From Paenibacillus xylanivorans (GTDB lineage Bacteria; Bacillota; Bacilli; Paenibacillales; Paenibacillaceae): a DNA stretch of 63,460 bases. Positions 34,567-43,651 of this stretch are shown here, in pieces. The first letter of the stretch is position 1; every line of letters starts with the position of its first letter. Where the stretch lies: NCBI RefSeq assembly GCF_001280595.1, contig NZ_LITU01000053.1:45382-108841 (forward strand), given 5' to 3'. The translations under genes were made by a program, and so were the position numbers. The notes under the pieces are model-generated. The model saw only the letters and a program-made list of their open reading frames with translations. It was not told the DNA's origin and made no database searches.

Positions 34567-35862
34567 GTGCAATCAGATCGTAACAAAATACTTGCATTCT
34601 TATTAAACCTGATTCCGGGTCTGGGTTTTCTCTATTGGGGTCGGCCTGCCAGAGCTGTAATCTATCCATTACTCTTTTTTGGGACAGCTGTTGGCTCTTT
34701 TATGCTGGCCATTCTGGTGAGTGAAAGGGAATTAATGATTCTCGGGGCCTTGGGGTCCATATTCTTCTGGTGTGTCAGCATGCTGGATATGATTATCGTT
34801 CTGCTCCGTGCCCCATCTCCAAATGATGCCCGATACCAAGGATATGGCGCACATTACAGTGGACCACATCAGGGGGCGGCATACCAGGGAGTTTACGCTG
34901 ATCAGGAAGGCCACTTGGGACAGATGGAGATGGACCAAGAGGGAATACATCAGCATCAGGGCGGTGAGTATGGTAGCCCCGAAGGGGGTTACGGTCAACC
35001 GCTTTATCGAAAAGGTAGTGATAGCGAACGATTTTTTACGATTTTGCTTTCCTTTGTTCCAGGTCTGGGACATCTTCATCTCGGACTGTTGCATCGCGGA
35101 TTATCGTTCCTGATTGCGTTCTTCGGTTCATTTGCCATGATGGTTTTTGTAGCTTCCATTACAAATGAATCCGTATTTCTGATGTTCTTGCTCATTCTGC
35201 CTGTCATTTGGGTGTACTGTATGTTTGATGCGGTTCAGCACGTCCATCGCAAGCAGGCCGGTGAGGTACTGCAGGATCGGACCTTGTTCGAGGAATTAGA
35301 GATGGGCAGGGCATCTGGACGACGCAGTAAAGTGCTTGCAACGCTGTTATCGGCTTTTCCGGGTGCGGGTCATCTGTATCTGGGGCTGCAAAAAAGAGGC
35401 ATGCAATTGATGTTCCTGTTTCTCGGGAGCATTTATATTCTGGACCTGCTTCGGTTATCGGTATTCCTGTTTATGATCCCGTTGATCTGGTTCTACAGCT
35501 TCTTTGACGGACTCCAATGTTCAAGTCGTTACGGCCGTGAACCGCTGACCGATCAACCCATTTTCAAGGATTGGGCTCGCCACCAGCGCCTGATCGGATT
35601 CGGTATTGCAGGGTTGGGACTGTACTATCTGTTTATCCGCCTGGTCATTCCACAGCTGAATGAGATGTTCCCTAATGTATTTATGACCTACGAGATTCGT
35701 TCGTATGTGAATACCGTTATTGTTTCCTTGCTGCTTATTTTTGGCGGTCTGAAGCTGTTGTTCGGCAAGCAGCGAGGGGCGAGTACGAATAGTGCGGTCC
35801 ATCGAAATGATGATGGAGCAGACAGCCTCTTTTTGTTCAAGGATCGGGATGATCGACTATAG
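34567..35862 (+). CDS. Membrane protein with three TM2-like repeats
   Basis: 431 residues. The unit PGxGxxYxG followed by two hydrophobic segments occurs three times: LIPGLGFLYWGRPARA (about 13), SFVPGLGHLHLGLLHRG (about 163) and SAFPGAGHLYLGLQKRG (about 262). A Gly/His/Gln/Tyr-rich stretch of about 65 residues follows the first unit and looks disordered. Similar to TM2-domain proteins, function unknown. GTG 34567 is preferred to ATG 34558, which abuts AGAAAGG. Located 37 bases after the anti-sigma gene, probably in the same operon. Confidence 0.78.
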   Translation: MQSDRNKILAFLLNLIPGLGFLYWGRPARAVIYPLLFFGTAVGSFMLAILVSERELMILGALGSIFFWCVSMLDMIIVLLRAPSPNDARYQGYGAHYSGPHQGAAYQGVYADQEGHLGQMEMDQEGIHQHQGGEYGSPEGGYGQPLYRKGSDSERFFTILLSFVPGLGHLHLGLLHRGLSFLIAFFGSFAMMVFVASITNESVFLMFLLILPVIWVYCMFDAVQHVHRKQAGEVLQDRTLFEELEMGRASGRRSKVLATLLSAFPGAGHLYLGLQKRGMQLMFLFLGSIYILDLLRLSVFLFMIPLIWFYSFFDGLQCSSRYGREPLTDQPIFKDWARHQRLIGFGIAGLGLYYLFIRLVIPQLNEMFPNVFMTYEIRSYVNTVIVSLLLIFGGLKLLFGKQRGASTNSAVHRNDDGADSLFLFKDRDDRL

Positions 35863-35918
35863 GATTCATTAGCAACTATACACAAACGGTATTTGGAAAC
35901 GAGTACTTCCTATAAACC

Positions 35919-35964
35919 AAAAACACGCCAAGGGCTATGACTATAACCTTTGACGTGTTTTTTT
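35919..35964 (+). terminator. Bidirectional terminator
   Basis: AACACGCCAAGG pairs with CCTTTGACGTGTT; T-runs lie on both strands (TTTTTTT on plus, TTTTTGG on minus). Serves the TM2-repeat gene and the convergent mtnB operon. Confidence 0.85.
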
Positions 35965-35993
35965 ATGCAGTTTTGATTTCGAATGAATAATTG

Positions 35994-36647
35994 CTATTTG
36001 GTAGCACCCTTTAGTAGAAGTTGACGGTACATCACTTCGAATAGGAACTCGAACGCTTCCAGATGACGTTTCGCTTCAAAAGCATCTTTACCCCATGCAT
36101 AAATACCATGATTACGCAGCAAAATTCCCGGTACGTTAGCGTCAAGTACACCTGGCACCAATTCAGCGATGGATGGAATATCTGCGAAATTAGGCAGGAC
36201 CGGTACACGAATCTCCGCATTTTCTTCCCAGATGTTGAAAGCTTTGATCAATTCGATTCCTTGAATCGGTACGTGTCCATCTGCTCCAAAGAACTCACTG
36301 ATCAGGTTGTTAAATACGGTATGCACATGGAACACCGCGCCACAGCCGGTTAAACGATAGATTTCACAGTGAATTAACGTTTCGGCGCTTGGTTTCAGGG
36401 TTGTGGTTTCAATGGCCTTGCCATGCTTGTCCACAAATAGAAAATCTTCCGGTGTACGGAGAGATTTATCTTTGCCTGATGCAGTAACCGCAAAGTAAAA
36501 TTGCTCCGGGTCGAAATCGCCCACACGCATCGACAGGTTGCCACTTGTACCAGGGAACCAGTTCCGGCTGGCAAACAGCGCTTTGATATCAGCCAGCTCT
36601 TCGAGGACCTGGCGTTTATGTTCCAATGTAATCTTTTCAAAACCCAT
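35994..36647 (-). CDS. mtnB: Methylthioribulose-1-phosphate dehydratase
   Basis: 217 residues, class II aldolase fold. Zinc ligands in VFHVHTVFNN (two His) and RNHGIYAWG, and a catalytic Glu in KPSAETLIH. It dehydrates MTRu-1-P to the diketone used by MtnW. Start 36647 (MGFEKITLE) has AAGGAGTG 8 bases upstream; the longer frame runs into mtnX. Last gene of the block, two bases after mtnX. Confidence 0.93.
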   Translation of the reverse strand: MGFEKITLEHKRQVLEELADIKALFASRNWFPGTSGNLSMRVGDFDPEQFYFAVTASGKDKSLRTPEDFLFVDKHGKAIETTTLKPSAETLIHCEIYRLTGCGAVFHVHTVFNNLISEFFGADGHVPIQGIELIKAFNIWEENAEIRVPVLPNFADIPSIAELVPGVLDANVPGILLRNHGIYAWGKDAFEAKRHLEAFEFLFEVMYRQLLLKGATK

Positions 36648-36649
36648 CT

Positions 36650-37327
36650 TTACAGCACTCCTTGTGTTTGCTTCTGTTTCATATCTTCCATAATATCGTA
36701 AAAGGTCGTGAATGGGACATGATCCACACCCAGCTCTATACATTTATCCGTCAGGATGGAACGGGAATAGACGAGATCGGCGATTTTGGCACCTTCAAAA
36801 TCCGTCAAACTGTCGCCAATAAGGATACGATTATATTGTTCTTCCGGGAATGTCCGAATAACCGTCGTTTTACACATGCCGCAGCCGTTCTCACAAGGAG
36901 GCTGACATGGATTAGGCCATTCAATACGTATGAATTCATCTGTGAAATCGGTCCCGTTGCAATAAACGTGATCCTTTGGAATATCGAATGGAGCAAGCAA
37001 AGGTTCGATAAAAAAGTCCATTCCACCGCTGGTGACATTGAATTCAATGCCCTCATCCCGAACGTATGCAAGAAATTCGCTGAACCCTTCTCGGATGCCA
37101 GCCTGTCCAAGTACAAATTCCACAATCTCATTTTTTTGTGAAGAAGGCAACAGAGCGAACATGGCTCCAACACCTTCGCGGAGGGAAATTCGCTGTTCAA
37201 TCGTATCTTTCATAATCACTTCAATACCTTCAGGCTTAAAATGCTTCATAATCGCTACGATATTGTCCGAAAGGGTGATGGTGCCATCAAAATCACAGAA
37301 AATGACCGTTTTTTTATCACTTCTCAT
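36650..37327 (-). CDS. mtnX: 2-hydroxy-3-keto-5-methylthiopentenyl-1-phosphate phosphatase
   Basis: 225 residues, HAD superfamily. Motif I FCDFDGTIT (residues about 9-17) and motif III/IV region LIGDSLTDFEGAK. A cysteine-rich loop (PCQPPCENGCGMCK) stands in the cap insert, typical of MtnX/SerB-like members. It removes the phosphate from the MtnW product. ATG 37327 overlaps the mtnW stop by four bases. Confidence 0.92.
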   Translation of the reverse strand: MRSDKKTVIFCDFDGTITLSDNIVAIMKHFKPEGIEVIMKDTIEQRISLREGVGAMFALLPSSQKNEIVEFVLGQAGIREGFSEFLAYVRDEGIEFNVTSGGMDFFIEPLLAPFDIPKDHVYCNGTDFTDEFIRIEWPNPCQPPCENGCGMCKTTVIRTFPEEQYNRILIGDSLTDFEGAKIADLVYSRSILTDKCIELGVDHVPFTTFYDIMEDMKQKQTQGVL

Positions 37328-38547
37328 CGTTCGCCACCCCACAGATCCAGTGCACTTTTCAGTTCTGGATGCTCGGCAGCATACTGTGCCAGCGGAATGG
37401 AACGCTGAGCTGCTTCAATAGCCTGCAAGAATGCCCGTCCGCCTGCCTCCGTGCCCATAGGATGCCCATGAATGCCTCCGCCGGCATTAACGATGACATC
37501 GGTGCCAAAGTCGCGCAGAATAAGCGGTACAAGCCCTGGATGTATACCCGCTGAAGGAACAGGCATGCTGGTTCTGACCGGCAGTCCCGGTGACAGCAAT
37601 TGTTCCGTGATTGCCATATTCTCTTCCTTCGGCATCGTGACCGATCCGTAAGGAGAAGGGAAGAGCACCAGATCCGCTCCGGCAAGCCGCATCAGCTGAC
37701 CCAGCAGGACCGAAGCCGAGATACCGTAGTGTGGTGAAGGATACAGTGCACCTGCAAGCGCAGGGTGAGCCATAATTGGTACGTTGATGTCGGGATCACT
37801 ACTGAGTTCATGTAGCACGTCGTATCCGTAGGATAAGACATTGAACAACAGTGCATTGGCTCCTGCACTAATGGCACGTTCAGCTTGCTGTTTCAGGCGT
37901 GATGTAGGTCCGGTCAAATTTGCAGCATAAAGAAGTTTCTTACCCGTCTCCTTGCGTGCCTGTTCGGCAGCTTGCATGCAAACCTCCACTCTTTTCTCAA
38001 TCGGAGTCAGCTTGTTCTCAAACAGAATTTCATCGTCCTTAATCAAGTCTACTCCACCAAGAGCCTGGCGGATAAACTGTTCCCGCAGCTCATCTGCATC
38101 CAACCCAATGACCGATTTGAAAATGCTCATCAACAGTGGACGATCGTGTACACCCAGCAGATCACGAACCCCGTTCAGTCCAAACTTGGGACCGGGGAAT
38201 GCGCTGAGGAAGCCGTCCGAGAATCCTAGCTTTGTCAGTTTGATGCGTCCATCCATTGAGATTTTGCCAAAGACTGTCACGAGCAGGGCAGGAATATCAC
38301 GGCTGAAATTCACATCAGGATATCCGATCGTAATATCGGCGTAACGCTCGCCTGGGGCCATGCCCTCGGCCTCATGTACGTCTACACTTATGACTTCACC
38401 GAGATGTTTTTGCATTGCCTCACGCTTGGCTTGAGGCAATTCGGTCCAACTGCCAACGGTCATGCCGACAGCAATGGACTCAGCCTTTTTGCGAAAATCT
38501 GCACGATCATCATGCAGACGATATGTGGCTGTACACATGTTATTCAT
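37324..38547 (-). CDS. mtnW: 2,3-diketo-5-methylthiopentyl-1-phosphate enolase (RuBisCO-like protein)
   Basis: 407 residues, form IV RuBisCO. The active-site lysine that is carbamylated lies in GVDLIKDDE (about residues 173-181) with the metal-binding Asp and Glu. GGGIHGHPMG and the C-terminal phosphate site are present. Enolises the MtnB product. Starts 4 bases inside the proC end; AAGGGGATT precedes the ATG. Confidence 0.95.
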   Translation of the reverse strand: MNNMCTATYRLHDDRADFRKKAESIAVGMTVGSWTELPQAKREAMQKHLGEVISVDVHEAEGMAPGERYADITIGYPDVNFSRDIPALLVTVFGKISMDGRIKLTKLGFSDGFLSAFPGPKFGLNGVRDLLGVHDRPLLMSIFKSVIGLDADELREQFIRQALGGVDLIKDDEILFENKLTPIEKRVEVCMQAAEQARKETGKKLLYAANLTGPTSRLKQQAERAISAGANALLFNVLSYGYDVLHELSSDPDINVPIMAHPALAGALYPSPHYGISASVLLGQLMRLAGADLVLFPSPYGSVTMPKEENMAITEQLLSPGLPVRTSMPVPSAGIHPGLVPLILRDFGTDVIVNAGGGIHGHPMGTEAGGRAFLQAIEAAQRSIPLAQYAAEHPELKSALDLWGGER

Positions 38548-39404
38548 TTTAAATCCCCTTCCAAAGCAGCTCCCATCTCCCGTGAGCGCTCTGCACAGCG
38601 GTTGACGGCTGCGATTACATTTTCAAAGAAATCTCCCTCGTCCAGCGTTTTTAGAGCTGCCTGGGTTGCGCCTCCCGGGGACGTTACATCACTACGAAGC
38701 TTCATCGGCTCCATACCGGTCTGTTGCACCATACGTGATGCGCCCAGCACGGTCTGAACCGTCAGATCGCGGGATTGCTGGCTGGACAAGCCGCCACGAA
38801 TACCTGCGGCAATCATAGCCTCCATCAAATAGTATACATAAGCCGGACCACTTCCGGAAATACCTGTGAGCACTTCGAGTTTATCTTCAGGCACAATGGT
38901 CACGATTCCAACAGCTTCGAACATCGTCATGACTGTACTGCGCTGTTCATCCGTAATTTCTTCAGAGAAGGCAAGTCCGGTTGCGCCGAGCCCGATTGTA
39001 CTGGATGTATTTGGCATGGTGCGGGCGATTGGTTGCTTGCGCCCCAGCAGCGTCTGCATCGTACGGATCGATAATCCCGCAATAACGGAGACGATTAATT
39101 GATCCGGTGACAGGAGCGGCCCCAGTTCACGCAGAGCTGCGGCGGCATCCTTCGGTTTCATGCAGAGTACAATAACCGGAGAAGCGGCGAGATGATCCAG
39201 TGAATGTGCAGCAGTTCCGGTATGTACGGCATAACGGGTACTGAGCTCCTCCTGACGTTTCTGGTTGCTGCGGTTCAGCATTGTAATATCCTGAGGACGA
39301 ACGACAAAGCGGGAGATCAATCCCCGCACGATGGCTTCAGCCATCGCGCCTGCTCCGTGAAAAGTAATCTTCTGTTGTAATAGCGTCTGTTGTTCTTGAC
39401 TCAT
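38544..39404 (-). CDS. proC: Pyrroline-5-carboxylate reductase
   Basis: 286 residues. N-terminal dinucleotide motif FHGAGAMAEAIVRGL and the C-terminal signature with SGSGPAYVYYLMEAM and VTSPGGATQAAL. Final step of proline synthesis. Preceded by AGGAGG. It is separated from proA by 36 bases and overlaps mtnW by four, with no terminator on either side. Confidence 0.95.
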   Translation of the reverse strand: MSQEQQTLLQQKITFHGAGAMAEAIVRGLISRFVVRPQDITMLNRSNQKRQEELSTRYAVHTGTAAHSLDHLAASPVIVLCMKPKDAAAALRELGPLLSPDQLIVSVIAGLSIRTMQTLLGRKQPIARTMPNTSSTIGLGATGLAFSEEITDEQRSTVMTMFEAVGIVTIVPEDKLEVLTGISGSGPAYVYYLMEAMIAAGIRGGLSSQQSRDLTVQTVLGASRMVQQTGMEPMKLRSDVTSPGGATQAALKTLDEGDFFENVIAAVNRCAERSREMGAALEGDLK

Positions 39405-39440
39405 GTTTATCGTTCCTCCTATATAACTGTAGCTGCGAAA

Positions 39441-40688
39441 TTATTGCCGAATTTGTCCATTGCCAGTGATACGATATTTAGTTGAAGTCAGTGCAGGCAG
39501 ACCCATAGGTCCACGAGCATGCAGCTTCTGGGTACTGATTCCAATTTCAGCGCCATACCCGAATTCAAACCCGTCTGTGAAACGTGTGGAAGCATTATGG
39601 TATACAGCAGCTGCATCTACATCATGTAAAAAACGTTCTGCGTGGCTGGTATCCCGGGTGACGATACACTCTGAATGCTTTGTGCCATAACGTGCGATAT
39701 GTTCCATCGCTTCATTCAGGTTCTGAACCACACGGATATTTAAAATATAATCATTATATTCTGTCGCGTAATCTTCTTCTGTCGCAGGAAGGGCAGAGGA
39801 AACCAGACGGCGCACTGTGTCACAACCCTTCAACAAGACATTCGCCTCACGGAGTTGTTCAGCCATAGCCGGTAGATGCTCCTCCGCGTAAACAGCGTGC
39901 AGCAACAAGGTTTCCATGGAGTTGCACACGGATGGACGCTGTGCCTTGGCATTAATCGCAATCTCCACTGCCATGACCGGATCGGCAGATTCATCCACAT
40001 AGGTGTGACAGATACCTGCTCCGGTTTCGATCACAGGTACTGTTGCATTGGCGACCACATTACGGATCAGTGAGGCTCCGCCGCGCGGGATGATGACGTC
40101 CAGCAGTCCATTCAACTTGAGCATTTCGTCCACGGAGGAGCGGTCTGCATCCTCAACAAGCTGCAAGGCGTCAGCGGGCATGTCTGTTGTCGCCAGTGCC
40201 TGATGAAGCACCTCCACAATTTTGCGATTGGAGGAGAGGGCAGAGGAACCCCCCCGCAGAAGTACAGCGTTGCCTGTTTTGAGGCATAGTCCGGCTGCAT
40301 CTACTGTAACATTTGGACGAGCCTCATAGATGATGCCGATCAGACCGATGGGCACTCTCAATTTTTCAACATGCAATCCGTTCGGACGAGTGAATGTCTC
40401 CAGTACTTCGCCGACTGGATCCTGCAGGTCTACAATCTGACGCAATCCTTCAGCAATGCCGGCGATACGATCTTTATTCAGAGCGAGGCGATCCAGCATC
40501 GATTCTGGAGTGCCTTGCTGTCTGCCACGTTCCAGATCATCCGCGTTTGCTGCAATAATGGAATCCGCTTGGGCAATCAATGCGTCTGCCATGACCAGTA
40601 GCGCGTTATTTTTTTGTTCTGTGCTCAGTCGATTCAGCTGCGGAACCACGGCTTGGGCCTTGATCGCTTTTTCTCTGACTTCACTCAT
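39441..40688 (-). CDS. proA: Glutamate-5-semialdehyde dehydrogenase (gamma-glutamyl phosphate reductase)
   Basis: 415 residues. Aldehyde-dehydrogenase fold with the NADPH site LKTGNAVLLRGG and the catalytic cysteine in QRPSVCNSMETLL. Reduces gamma-glutamyl phosphate. Start at 40688 or the adjacent ATG 40691; GGGAGG lies 8 or 5 bases upstream. 29 bases after proB. Confidence 0.95.
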   Translation of the reverse strand: MSEVREKAIKAQAVVPQLNRLSTEQKNNALLVMADALIAQADSIIAANADDLERGRQQGTPESMLDRLALNKDRIAGIAEGLRQIVDLQDPVGEVLETFTRPNGLHVEKLRVPIGLIGIIYEARPNVTVDAAGLCLKTGNAVLLRGGSSALSSNRKIVEVLHQALATTDMPADALQLVEDADRSSVDEMLKLNGLLDVIIPRGGASLIRNVVANATVPVIETGAGICHTYVDESADPVMAVEIAINAKAQRPSVCNSMETLLLHAVYAEEHLPAMAEQLREANVLLKGCDTVRRLVSSALPATEEDYATEYNDYILNIRVVQNLNEAMEHIARYGTKHSECIVTRDTSHAERFLHDVDAAAVYHNASTRFTDGFEFGYGAEIGISTQKLHARGPMGLPALTSTKYRITGNGQIRQ

Positions 40689-40717
40689 CATAAATTCCTC
40701 CCATATATAAAGGTGTT

Positions 40718-41821
40718 CTATTTTAACGTAATCCACTCGTCCCGGTGAATAACCTCAAGTCGATGGATGCTATTCAGCTGCTTCATCACTTCGCCACTTG
40801 GCAGTCCTGCGATGAGTCGCAACTGGTCATCATCATAATTAACGATGCCACGACCGAGCAAGGTATCATCCATGCCCAGTACCTCTACAACGTCTCCGGC
40901 ATGGAAGGTGCCCAGTACGCGCTTGACGCCTACAGGCAGGAGACTATGGCCGCCATGGACAAGTGCTTCTTCGGCACCATTATCCACAACGACGGTACCG
41001 AGCGGTGTAGACATGAAACCAAGCCATTGCTTTTTACGAGAGAGAGCGGCAAGACGAGTCTCGAAATACGTTCCTTTTCCGGTCCCATCAACCGCTTTTT
41101 GCATATCTCCAGGCTCCTTCACACTTCCCACAAAAACAGGCACGCCTCCACGCGTTGCCACTTTGGCTGCACCCACCTTGGATCGCATGCCGCCCGTACC
41201 TACAGATGATCCCGAACCGCCGGCATAGGCGTAGATTTCTGCTGTAATCTCCGGGATACGGTCATAACGTACGGCAGCTGGATCTTTGCGTGGATCAGCC
41301 GTGTACAGGCCGTTGGTATCTGTAAGAATGACAAGGTGCTGTGCCTTGACCAGATTTGCTACCAGAGCAGACAGAAGATCGTTATCTCCGAACTTCAATT
41401 CATCGACAGACACGGTATCATTCTCATTGAAAATTGGAATGACGCGCTGTTTGAGCAGCTCTTCCACGGTCATACCCGCGTTGCCCATACGTTTTCGGCT
41501 GTGAAAGTCAGTGCGGGTGAGCAGAATTTGTGCTGTAGTAACGCGGTGCGCTGCAAAAGCCTGTTGATATGCCTGCATCAGCAAAGCTTGCCCAACAGCC
41601 GCTGCGGCTTGTTTTTCATGCAACTGTTTGGGACGCTGGGGGTAACCGATCTCCCGGAAACCGGCAGCTACCGCTCCTGAAGTAACCAGAAGAACCTCAT
41701 GTCCTTGTTCAGCCAAGGCGGCAATTTCTCTAGCAAAAAAAGTAATGGAACTTCGATCGAGCCCGCCTTCTTCCGTAGTAAGCGAACTGCTTCCGATCTT
41801 AACTACAATACGTGAGGTCAT
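40718..41821 (-). CDS. proB: Glutamate 5-kinase with PUA domain
   Basis: 367 residues. Amino acid kinase domain (VVKIGSSSLT at the start, FGDNDLLSALVA, GTGGMRSKVGAAKVA) and a C-terminal PUA domain (about 275-355). Feedback inhibition by proline is usual for this form. AAGGAAGTG precedes the ATG. First gene after the T-box leader. Confidence 0.95.
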   Translation of the reverse strand: MTSRIVVKIGSSSLTTEEGGLDRSSITFFAREIAALAEQGHEVLLVTSGAVAAGFREIGYPQRPKQLHEKQAAAAVGQALLMQAYQQAFAAHRVTTAQILLTRTDFHSRKRMGNAGMTVEELLKQRVIPIFNENDTVSVDELKFGDNDLLSALVANLVKAQHLVILTDTNGLYTADPRKDPAAVRYDRIPEITAEIYAYAGGSGSSVGTGGMRSKVGAAKVATRGGVPVFVGSVKEPGDMQKAVDGTGKGTYFETRLAALSRKKQWLGFMSTPLGTVVVDNGAEEALVHGGHSLLPVGVKRVLGTFHAGDVVEVLGMDDTLLGRGIVNYDDDQLRLIAGLPSGEVMKQLNSIHRLEVIHRDEWITLK

Positions 41822-41876
41822 GTTTTCACTTCCTTAAACAATATTAATCATTGACCCTGGATCAGACCGTTGGGTA

Positions 41877-42128
41877 CAAAAAAAACTCCCGCCCTTTTAG
41901 TTAAAAAGGACGAAAGTTCGTTACTTCCGCGGTACCACCTTTATTGATGATTGGATCATCCGGCTTCATGCCCTGTAACAGAAGGCACTGTCCTGTGCAT
42001 CACAGGCCGCTCAGGGGTAGGTTTCGGAGAGAAGCCGCGGTAAATTCTTGCAGCCCGATGGAATTTACTCTCTGGGCGCGGCTGATCTTCTCGTACTGGT
42101 CCCGTCATCACGTTTCGTTCAATATTTC
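41877..42128 (-). promoter_or_regulatory. T-box leader of the proBAC-mtnWXB operon, proline type
   Basis: Minus strand, 5' to 3': stem I with an AGTA bulge (about 42096), the specifier-loop pattern GAAA-CCT-ACC with CCT (Pro) at 42021-42019, the T-box AAGGTGGTACCGCG (41941-41928) that pairs with uncharged tRNA NCCA, then a 15-bp terminator stem starting AACTTTCGTCC and ending GGGCGGGAGTT with eight T (41885-41878). Uncharged tRNA-Pro should favour read-through into proB. Similar proline T-boxes precede proBA and proI in Bacillus. Confidence 0.93.
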
Positions 42129-42133
42129 CTTAT

Positions 42134-42162
42134 AACATACCATGGAAACTTGGCAGATGCAA
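42134..42162 (-). promoter_or_regulatory. Promoter of the T-box leader
   Basis: TTGCAT (42162-42157), 17-base spacer, TATGTT (42139-42134) with a TGG extension. Located 21 bases past the mtnE stop. Weak -35, so some mtnE read-through into the leader is also possible. Confidence 0.5.
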
Positions 42163-42182
42163 AGGGGTTATGCACCTGTAAA

Positions 42183-43391
42183 TTACTTGAATAAATTTAA
42201 CTTGCCAATCCGCTCCGCAGCTTCCCTTAATCGATTTTCATCACTTAGCAGCCCTGCGCGCACATAGCCCTCACCATGTGAACCGAAACCAATACCCGGT
42301 GCGACCGCGACCTTTGCTTCACGCAGTAACACGTCAGCAAAGGAAGCAGAAGTAAAGCCTGCAGGTACAGGCAGCCAGCTAAAGAAGGAACCTCCCGGTT
42401 TAGGGGCCTTCCAGCCGATGGATGAGAGTGCGTCATAGAAAGCGTCACGACGTGATTCATAACGTGCAACCAGTGAAGTGACACATTCCTGGGAAGCGGT
42501 CAGTGCAGCCGCAGCAGCGGCCTGGATGCCTCCGAAGAGGCTCACGTAGATATGATCCTGCAGCAGATTGATTTTGGAAATGATATCTGCATTGCCCAGG
42601 GCAAAACCGACACGCCAACCCGCCATATTGTACGTTTTGGATAATGTGTAGAACTCAATGCCCACTTCTTTGGCACCTGGTGCCTGTAAAAAGCTCACTG
42701 GACGATGCCCATCGAATCCGATTGCACCGTAGGCGAAATCACTGGCTACGACGATTTTATTTTGAATGGCAAACTCTACCGTATCCTCATAGAAGGAAAG
42801 CGGGGCGGTGGCCGATGTTGGGTTGTTGGGATAGTTCAGGAACATCAGCTTGGCCTTTTCCCGATCTTCGGTAGAGATTGCTTCATAATCAGGCAGGAAT
42901 GCATTGGACTCCAGCAGTGGCATGAAAGACATGCGCGCTTTCGCGAGTGCCACACCGGACCAATAATCCGGATAACCTGGATCAGGCACGAGACATACGT
43001 CTCCAGGATTGAGCAATACCTGAGGCAACTGAACCAAGCCTGTTTTTCCGCCAAACAAAATCGCAACTTCCGTTTCGGGGTCCAGGTCAACGTTGTAGTC
43101 TTCCTTGTAACGCTTTGCAACGGCTTCCTTCAGGAAAGCATGCCCGCTAAAAGGCGAATATTTGTGATAGAGCGGGTTCTCTGCCGACTCTTGCAGTGTT
43201 TTAACAATATGGGGCGGTGTAGGTGTATCCGGGTTCCCCTGACCCAAATTGATTACGTCGTGACCACTTGCAATTTCGCGATTTACATTTTGAACAAGGG
43301 TAGCAAAAAATTGCGTTGGAAGCTGTGTCATTACATCGGATGTAGGTATGGTAAAGGCTGAACGACCCGACAGGTTAGGTTGATTAGTCAT
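42183..43391 (-). CDS. mtnE: Methionine-salvage aminotransferase (MtnE-like)
   Basis: 402 residues, class I/II PLP aminotransferase. PLP-binding Lys in YTLSKTYNMAGWRVG; NPNNPTSA-type motif NYPNNPTSA and conserved DFAYGAIGFDG. The whole sequence resembles Bacillus MtnE (YkrV), which transaminates 2-oxo-4-methylthiobutanoate with glutamine to yield methionine. Start at 43391 has GGAGTG 9 bases upstream; an earlier frame start at 43436 lies in the promoter. The MtnU-type amidase at 46567 would use its 2-oxoglutaramate by-product. Confidence 0.9.
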   Translation of the reverse strand: MTNQPNLSGRSAFTIPTSDVMTQLPTQFFATLVQNVNREIASGHDVINLGQGNPDTPTPPHIVKTLQESAENPLYHKYSPFSGHAFLKEAVAKRYKEDYNVDLDPETEVAILFGGKTGLVQLPQVLLNPGDVCLVPDPGYPDYWSGVALAKARMSFMPLLESNAFLPDYEAISTEDREKAKLMFLNYPNNPTSATAPLSFYEDTVEFAIQNKIVVASDFAYGAIGFDGHRPVSFLQAPGAKEVGIEFYTLSKTYNMAGWRVGFALGNADIISKINLLQDHIYVSLFGGIQAAAAAALTASQECVTSLVARYESRRDAFYDALSSIGWKAPKPGGSFFSWLPVPAGFTSASFADVLLREAKVAVAPGIGFGSHGEGYVRAGLLSDENRLREAAERIGKLNLFK

Positions 43392-43422
43392 GCTATACAT
43401 CACTCCGGTTATTAAAGATGGC

Positions 43423-43452
43423 AATATAGTACTCATTAATTTATCACGTCAA
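43423..43452 (-). promoter_or_regulatory. Promoter of mtnE
   Basis: TTGACG (43452-43447), 18-base spacer, TATATT (43428-43423). The leader is only about 25 bases, so no S-box (SAM) riboswitch fits here, unlike in B. subtilis mtn operons. Confidence 0.65.
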
Positions 43453-43551
43453 TCCCGAGCTGTATAGGGGGAAAACACTTCATGAATACTTGAATGGAGC
43501 CAATATTTTAGTTTTTGTACAAAACTGAAATGAGATATTTCATTTTGTCCA

Positions 43552-43581
43552 TTGAGATTAGGGTAAATCCTGTTTTATGAT
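43552..43581 (+). promoter_or_regulatory. Promoter of the siderophore-binding lipoprotein gene
   Basis: TTGAGA (43552-43557), 18-base spacer, TATGAT (43576-43581). A Fur box lies just downstream of the start site. Confidence 0.6.
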
Positions 43582-43593
43582 ATTATTCGATAA

Positions 43594-43608
43594 TGATAAT
43601 CAATATCA
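43594..43608 (+). promoter_or_regulatory. Fur box
   Basis: TGATAATCAATATCA: 14 of 15 positions match the 7-1-7 Fur consensus TGATAATNATTATCA. Placed over the transcription start, so iron-loaded Fur should block the gene. Confidence 0.8.
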
Positions 43609-43651
43609 TTGGGAAATGGGAACGAAGCACTTATTAGGGGGAGAAATAGAA

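Noticed and set aside
42019..42022. ACC (Thr) as the T-box specifier
   Set aside because: The reading one base later, CCT, gives proline and agrees with the proBAC genes downstream and with the usual purine following the specifier.
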